Below, piece by piece: positions 58,186 to 64,000 of a stretch of DNA of 64,000 nucleotides. The DNA is from Aphrocallistes beatrix (lineage: Eukaryota; Porifera; Hexactinellida; Sceptrulophora; Aphrocallistidae). Each line of letters opens with the position of its first letter. The stretch's first letter is position 1. Below the pieces are notes generated by a model, which saw only the letters and a program-made list of their open reading frames with translations, was not told the origin of the DNA and ran no database searches. The position numbers were made by a program, and so were the translations under genes. The DNA lies in NCBI GenBank assembly GCA_963281255.1, contig OY725491.1, positions 2,170,001-2,234,000 of the forward strand, given 5' to 3'.

Positions 58186-58830
58186 GACAAAAGTATTTAA
58201 CCACCAGTGGATCTACTCATAAAGGAATATGTACTCAAACTGTAAGAAATACTCTATTTTTTATTTCAAATTCGTAAATTACACATCCGAATTAGTCATT
58301 TTTGAAACGTTCAACACAACTACTCATTCTCTTTTCTAAAATTATCAATCTGTACCACTTTGTGTCACTAATCGCCATCATATATAATGGCCGTGACTAG
58401 GAACAAGTAGCATCAGGTATCGAAGGTAGATATTTTTAAACCTGGGAATTACATACATGCCAACCTGAGCCATGATAAAAGCGGGACTCAGCGTTGAATT
58501 TGGCAGGACATGGAGGGACGCAATAGAAATGTACTATACATAGAATTAAAAAAGCGGGACATAATGGGAAAATTTCATGTAAAAGCGGGACACTCGTAAA
58601 AATTAGCTCAATAGAAGAGTGAAAAAAGCGGGACAGTTGGCAAGTATGGAATTAGTAATTGAGTTGAGGCTCTCAAATATGCGTAATTAGAATATGTAGA
58701 TCACGAATTATAAATCAAAAATTGAATATTTATCATAGTTTGAGTACTACATATTCCTTTACGAATAGATCCACTTTAATACTATTTGTATGGAGGTTTT
58801 CGTGGTGGCCGAATACTTTTGTCCGGGTAC
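58186..58830. mobile_element. Tc1-type MITE with nested insert
   Basis: Ends ACTCCCGGACAAAAGTATTT and GAATACTTTTGTCCGGGTAC are inverted repeats with CCGGACAAAAGTATT in common. Arms pair further inward (GTGGATCTACTCATAAAGGA against the complement near 58755-58775). A hAT-like MITE (58453-58647) lies inside. Confidence 0.7.
58453..58647. mobile_element. 195-bp hAT-like MITE
   Basis: Ends ATACATGCCAACC and the complement TTGGCAAGTAT are flanked by GGAATTAC and GGAATTAG, an 8-bp duplication with one mismatch. The interior has four AAAGCGGGACA motifs. Confidence 0.6.
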
Positions 58831-59229
58831 GATAAGATGTGTTTCTGATTATCTATTCTGTTTTTCAGAAATTCAAGTTCTAACTTGCATATTATTATAC
58901 GTATTTGAGAACGCCTCTAGAATATTTGTTCACTCCAGTTTCAAAGTATGCTGTATGCATTGGTTAATGAGTACTATTGCTAATGTTCTAATTAGTAGCA
59001 CCTGTAATCTTCAATTGCATATTCATTGTTTTCTGTGGAATTTGCATATCTATATCAGCCACTGATATCCAGTGCTATATAGTATGTATATGCCCTACTA
59101 AAGTATTCATAACCCACAATATTCCCATACAGATAGTTATAAGTCAATAGCATCCAATTAGTAACTATACACTTAATTTTGCTTCAAATTCGTTAAAGCT
59201 TAAAAAGTGAGTGACTGGAATGTTAAGTA

Positions 59230-61970
59230 CTTTAATGAGTGTTAGTATTTCCATTCAATCTTGATAGAAAATTGTTCAGCTTCCAGCTGTTCGGGATCAG
59301 GATTAGAAAGTTCCAGAATTCTGATGTGTGGAGGTGTCAGGATGAGGTATTTGAGCGGGAGACAAGAGTCAGAACCGAGTTCTCAACGTTGTATCCATAA
59401 ACACCAAATGGCTGGATGGTAGTACAGACTATGACACAGCACCAGCATTCCAGAGTCTCGTAATGGAGTGAAAGGAGTTTCATATCAGAGATCAGTCGCG
59501 TGATAGAGTCTGGGTAGAATGGATTAGGAAATGGGGGGATAAGAATATAGACTGAGGAATGTGATAGAGCTGAGTCGATGCAAGTATTACAATGCTTCGT
59601 AGCAATCTTGTTTTGTCTCCCAATACAACTCTTTCAGCGAGGAGAGCGCTGATAGGCTGTCAGCTGTCACTGGGAGGTAACCGTAGAAGTCGTTAATGTA
59701 TACAGTCCATTGAGCGGATTGTCTGTTATTAATTGATAAATGACTGACCATTCATTTATTGACTTGGGCTCATAGTACAAATTGTGTAATAATGTGAATT
59801 GATTGGTCAAAAGTTCATTAGCATTGAATGGTCATTGGGGATTCAGATAACATCGAACTTCCAGGGAATTTTGGCTGTTAGGTCGCATACGGAGTTAATG
59901 CTGATTCTGGTGTCAGTAGGTAGAGTGGCAGAGGAGAGCGGTTAAGTGAAGAGAAGGTGTCTTCCTGAACAGACAAGAGTGCTAATTCAGATGGCAAAAG
60001 GAGAGTGCAGTAAGTAGAGAATGGAACTGTGTAGGTAATCAAACTGGAATTGATAAATATGATATGAAACTCATTGACAAATCACAATGACTGTAACAAT
60101 GCCATTCATTTGATGACACAGTGAAGCTAAAATCCAAGCAGAGAAGATAACAGAAACTGTCCTTTAAAATAGGCGAAATGTTTACAAATGGAATCACAAT
60201 TCATTTCGCTAATTATAAAGGATAATAAGAGGAATGACTTAGTGAATTCAGTCCAACCTGAAACAACGAGTTCAGCGAAATAACGCAGCTGATAAATCAT
60301 CGGCACTTCAGAAAGAGACAGTGGTTTAGGCATTACATGTCGACAGAGAATAGGCGTGATGCGGTCTGTGTTCAGTCTCAAGATGCCACTCTCAAATCGA
60401 ATTACCATCTTGTAGATGGATAGTCACTGGACACAAGAACTTATGTTACCGGACAATGAAGCATTGAATTGTCCATGAGTTGGCGCAGATGGACAGTGCG
60501 GTCATGAATGGTGAGGTGCTGGAAGGTCCACACCCTCATGCGGCGATGACCAAAATCAACCACATTGATATGTGTATGCATCAGACTGAGTCGCATTCAC
60601 TGGGACGAGTGTGAGTTCAATTTCCTCGTAGCGGAAAAACATCTTATGGACGGCGTTCAGTTTTTGGACACTCACCATTCGCTTAGCAAAGTAGAGCTCT
60701 CGAAACCGAGGACCTGAAAATTGGCGCTAATCTTGAATTGGAGCCGTAGTTAGAGCTCAGGTTGGACCATACACTCGGACGACTTGTTACCAAAATGGTA
60801 CTAAACGTGAAGAAACGCCTCTCTAGAATATGGCAAAGTAGTGTGGTTTCAAATTGAACACTCCTCGTGAACTCGTCCATACTGCCGAAGGAAAATAAAA
60901 AGGCCCTTTTCATCGGATCTCAATAAATGTTGTGTCAGGGATTTGGTCAACTTGACGCCAAATGGCATTGAAAGTTCTAGCCAACTGATAATGAACTCCT
61001 CGTCGATCGTATTTTGTTTCTCGTATCTCGTCTCCTCGAGTTTATGCCACTCCTGATTCCGACAGGGTATGGAAATGGTTTAGCGGAAATTGCTTAGCTA
61101 TACATGAAGGCAAAGTTTGTGCAGAGGAAGTTCTTACCACTCCCGGGGTTCCCTATCAAGCACTATCTGAAGAATCACTAGTCGTGACAATGGACTCGCA
61201 TTCTACCACTTCTACCTTTTTGAACTCTACCCTATCATAGATATGTCACAAAGAAATCGATTTCGTTTATGCCACTCTCCTCCGCCATTCTCTTTCCAGG
61301 TGTTTCCCTAATGACAGTGAGGGGTGTGTAGACGGATTCTATGGAGACACTGGTCTCATCGAGAACGACACTAACATCTTTGTTATGTGTTTTCATTTAT
61401 TTGGTTAGTTTGAAATCCCAAAATTCAATATTTTCATCATCATTGCCTATATTTAATTCGGGAAGAATTTACTTTGAAAACGTTCTTGAGACATATTTCG
61501 GAATACTGAAGCGTAATTACGAACTGCTTCGCCATGTTATGTCGCTCCATTAGGTCTAGGGACTCACAGAGGTCATTCATGTCAGTGGTTATAATTTTAT
61601 CTACCTCTCGTCTCCCTTAACACTCACCTCCGTACTGCAGCTGGTTGGTACGATCCATCGTTGTGCGGTTATTTCAGTCGTTAGTAAATCGACTTGCGTT
61701 TTCGCGGATTTTGGTTGGTCGCTAGATCTAGGTTTAAAATGAGGCGTACTTAGCCATTCTAACTGCCGAGCTTGGTGGAGAATGCTATGATGCCAAACTG
61801 TAATGCTGAGTCAAACCGCTAGAATTTCCAATTCCTCAATGAATTCAAAAGAGAATTGGATCCTTTCCTGTTTCTTGTTGAATTTTGGAACTTCTGGAGA
61901 ATTTCTGGTGTCAACAGTTTTCCGAGTTCTGTTAATACTTGTATCTGTTGTTTTCGCTCATCTGACATTT
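59230..61970 (-). mobile_element. Unclassified decayed element with degraded minus-strand frames
   Basis: A block of higher GC than its surroundings with many short, protein-like minus-strand frames broken by stops and shifts. One begins MSDERKQQIQVLTELGKLL at 61968. Another contains IGNPGSGKNFLC near 61128-61163, which resembles a Walker A P-loop. Others near 60480-60690 also look ex-coding. The order suggests one multi-kb element or inserted virus-like sequence read right to left. No terminal repeats or diagnostic polymerase, integrase or transposase motifs were recognised, so the class is open. No intact gene remains. Confidence 0.4.
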
Positions 61971-62237
61971 TAATCTAAAGGAAAGTGTATCGAGTAAATT
62001 CCTAAGTATTTGCTAATGTTTAGTTGTACTGTATTATTACATACTATATCGTACATTTCTTTTCGGTAGAAACTCTAGAAACAATTCGTGTCGCGGAGCA
62101 CGCCGCTTCCCTATAGAAATAAGTGCATGCTCCCCCTAAAACGAATATGAGAGATGTGAGCTTAATTCTGTTCGGATAATAATATGCTCCCTCCCCGTTA
62201 ATATTGATTCCAGGGTTGGGTTCAAGTATAATTATAC

Positions 62238-63110
62238 CAGAGATGCAGCGGTCCGGTGATTTCATGGACCGGACCGGACCGTCATATATATTCTCTAGAC
62301 GGTCCAGACCGGTCCAGACTGCACGATTAAAATATTGGACCGGCCAGACCGATGAATCGGTCCAGACCGGTGGACCAGTCCAGACCGATGGATCGGTCCA
62401 GACCGATGGATCGGTCCAGACCGGTGGATCAGTCCAGACCGATGGATCGGTCCAGACCGGTGGACCAGTCCAGACCGTTATATCGCTAATTCGGACCGGA
62501 CTGAGCTGAAACCCGTCGGTCCGGTCTGGACCGCGGTCCAGTCCAGACCGGGGTCGGTCGGCATTAGCATAAATGTGTAAAACACATTTATGTAAATGCC
62601 GATATTGCTTACTATTATTTTACGCACAGTAAAATTTTAGATTTTAGAGACTGAGTAGCTAATACTATCTACGTATTTCTAACTTCATATAATTATAGTA
62701 TTATAACAATGGGTAATAGATCGTTTTGCCGATATACTAGGATGCTGAATCGGTCCAAAACGATGGATCAGTTCAGCCCGATGAATCGGTCTAGACCGAT
62801 GATTCGATCCAGACCGATTGTTCGGTCCAGACCGATGATTCGGTCCAAACCGATGAATCGGTCCAGACCGATGATTCGGTTCAGACTGATGATTCGGTCC
62901 AGACCGATTGTTCGGTCCAGACCGATGATTCGGTCCAGACCGATTGTTCGGTCCAAACCGATTGTTCGGTCCAGACCGATGAATCGGTCCAGACCGTTAG
63001 ATCGCTAATTCGGAGCAGTCCAGACCGAACTTTAAAAAGGCGGACCGGACTGAGCTGAAACCGGTCGGTCCGGTCCGGACCGCAGTCCAGTCCAGACCGC
63101 TGCACCTCTG
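62238..63110. mobile_element. hAT-like element filled with an 18-bp minisatellite
   Basis: Ends CAGAGATGCAGCGGTC and the complement GACCGCTGCACCTCTG are flanked by AATTATAC on both sides (62230-62237, 63111-63118), the 8-bp duplication of hAT elements. The interior has two arrays of CGGTCCAGACCGATGATT-like 18-bp units (about 62340-62480 and 62750-63000). A terminal-like segment (TCGCTAATTCGGACCGGACTG) occurs at 62483 and 63001, so the element contains an internal duplication. Long open frames here are artefacts of the 18-bp period. Confidence 0.8.
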
Positions 63111-63247
63111 AATTATACTTAAGTACATGTATGCACTTTCGCGATTACTTGTACTTAATTAAGTTTACCTGTAATTTCCTTAAAATCCGTTACCAAGTAA
63201 AAATATAAGAAGCCGAGTATTTTAGAAGTATACCACTACAAAATATA

Positions 63248-63670
63248 CGAGGGTGTTCAAAATGTCTTGCGGGTCATGCCATAAAAGAATAAACAAACGC
63301 TATAGAATCCGATTTAACCTATTATTTACTCGAAGTAACCTCCTCCTACTGCTACGCGCTTTTATAATCGATCCACCCACTTTACAAACACACTCCTGTA
63401 CTCTTCTTCGGGGATGGTTTTGAAGTACTGGTACAGGGCAGTCCCGACGGTTTGTCTCGAGTCAAATTCGTTGCCTTGAAGGTAGATTTTGAGCTTGGGG
63501 AACAGCCAAAAATCACAGGGAGCTAGGTCTGGTGAGTATGGGGGGTGGGGAAGTAAATCTAACCCCTCTGCTTCCAAGAAAATTTTGGTGAGCTTGGCTG
63601 TATGCGAACTAGCGTTATCAATTAATAATTTGGAGATGTTCAAATCCCATGCTGTGGAGATGTTCAAATT
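63248..63670 (-). pseudogene. 5'-truncated mariner (DD34D) transposase with one terminus
   Basis: The minus-strand frame to 63362 holds the second and third catalytic regions: LLIDNASSHTAK and PPYSPDLAPCDFWLFPKLK. There are 34 residues between the two Asp, as in canonical mariners. The terminal motif CGAGGGTGTTCAAAATGTC at 63248 follows TA. The N-terminal half is missing beyond about 63670, where a GAGATGTTCAAAT motif is repeated. From 63720 to 64000 nothing is recognised beyond a CATAGCCTACTGTATATGG terminus near 63940. Confidence 0.8.
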
Positions 63671-64000
63671 CTCAAGTTACATTCACAAGTATTCACAAGT
63701 ACTGATTAGTTAAGTTTCCACCACGATTGGAGGTGGTAATATTTATTGATCCACCTGGTGATATAGGGAGGAATGTACATTGGAATTAAATACCAAGACG
63801 ATTAAGTACTCGATTACCATCCAAGTAACTCTAACCATAGACTGTTATTAATATGCGTTCTAGTTCCATATTGGAAGGTATGGCTGTGAAAATACATCAT
63901 GAAAATAAGGAATCATATTACTGACTAATATACTTGATCATAGCCTACTGTATATGGGGAATTCCATGTCAAAAAACCAATAATTTCACCACCATCAACC

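Noticed and set aside
62340-63000. Possible CRISPR-like array
   Set aside because: Units are directly adjacent without unique spacers, the genome is eukaryotic, and the array lies inside a hAT-like element.
62204-63105. Open frames of 60-100 codons on both strands with (R)SRPM or VWTEQS repeats
   Set aside because: They arise from the 18-bp minisatellite, whose length is divisible by three. There is no gene-like composition.

Overview
This is a eukaryotic, almost certainly metazoan, draft-assembly window. It is AT-rich and crowded with nested DNA transposons and MITEs. The genes are small and multi-exon, many with introns of only 50-190 bp. Gene families are C-type lectins (CTLD), a lectin-FN3 receptor, a DUSP14/18-like phosphatase, tandem DOMON domains, an S8 subtilisin homologue and an AttH/CrtC-like protein. 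An early-branching invertebrate such as a sponge fits the compact introns and gene content, but this is inference; no sequence here proves the taxon.

The layout is dominated by an apparent 20-kb duplication. Positions 6607-27361 recur as 27562-46527 with very few differences. The first copy stops exactly at a 200-N gap (27362-27561) and the second begins exactly after it. This is the dovetail pattern of two overlapping haplotype contigs that were not merged, so the true locus is probably 1-6606, then one copy of the shared block, then 46528-64000. The copies differ by a 1,774-bp TTAA-flanked transposon, three small indels and a handful of SNPs.

Left unique part (1-6606): an intact single-exon AttH/CrtC-type gene (1936-3126, +) among MITEs and a dead Tc1-like transposase. 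Shared block (given for copy 1): two minus-strand secreted tandem-CTLD lectin genes (8470-9820 and 10962-13143), a four-exon DUSP14/18-like phosphatase (14901-15624, +), a nest of transposons (15883-19437), a plus-strand receptor with signal peptide, CTLD, FN3, TM helix and NPxY tail (21579-24454), and a minus-strand GPI-anchored double-DOMON protein (25828-27108). Upstream of the receptor is a dense GAAA-every-6-bp array resembling an interferon-regulatory-factor element. Right unique part (46528-64000): a decayed subtilisin relic (47050-47211), stacked transposons with readable target-site duplications, a five-exon secreted subtilisin homologue lacking the catalytic His and Ser (55153-57246), an unclassified decayed block (59230-61970), a hAT-like element full of an 18-bp minisatellite (62238-63110) and a mariner fragment.

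Taken together the shared block looks like a small surface-recognition cluster: secreted lectins with predicted galactose-type (QPD) and mannose-type (EPN) sites beside a membrane lectin receptor with tyrosine-based tail motifs. Functional linkage is inference from domain content and proximity. Exon boundaries were derived by hand from splice-site consensus, phase and family homology. No tRNA, rRNA or CRISPR array was recognised.
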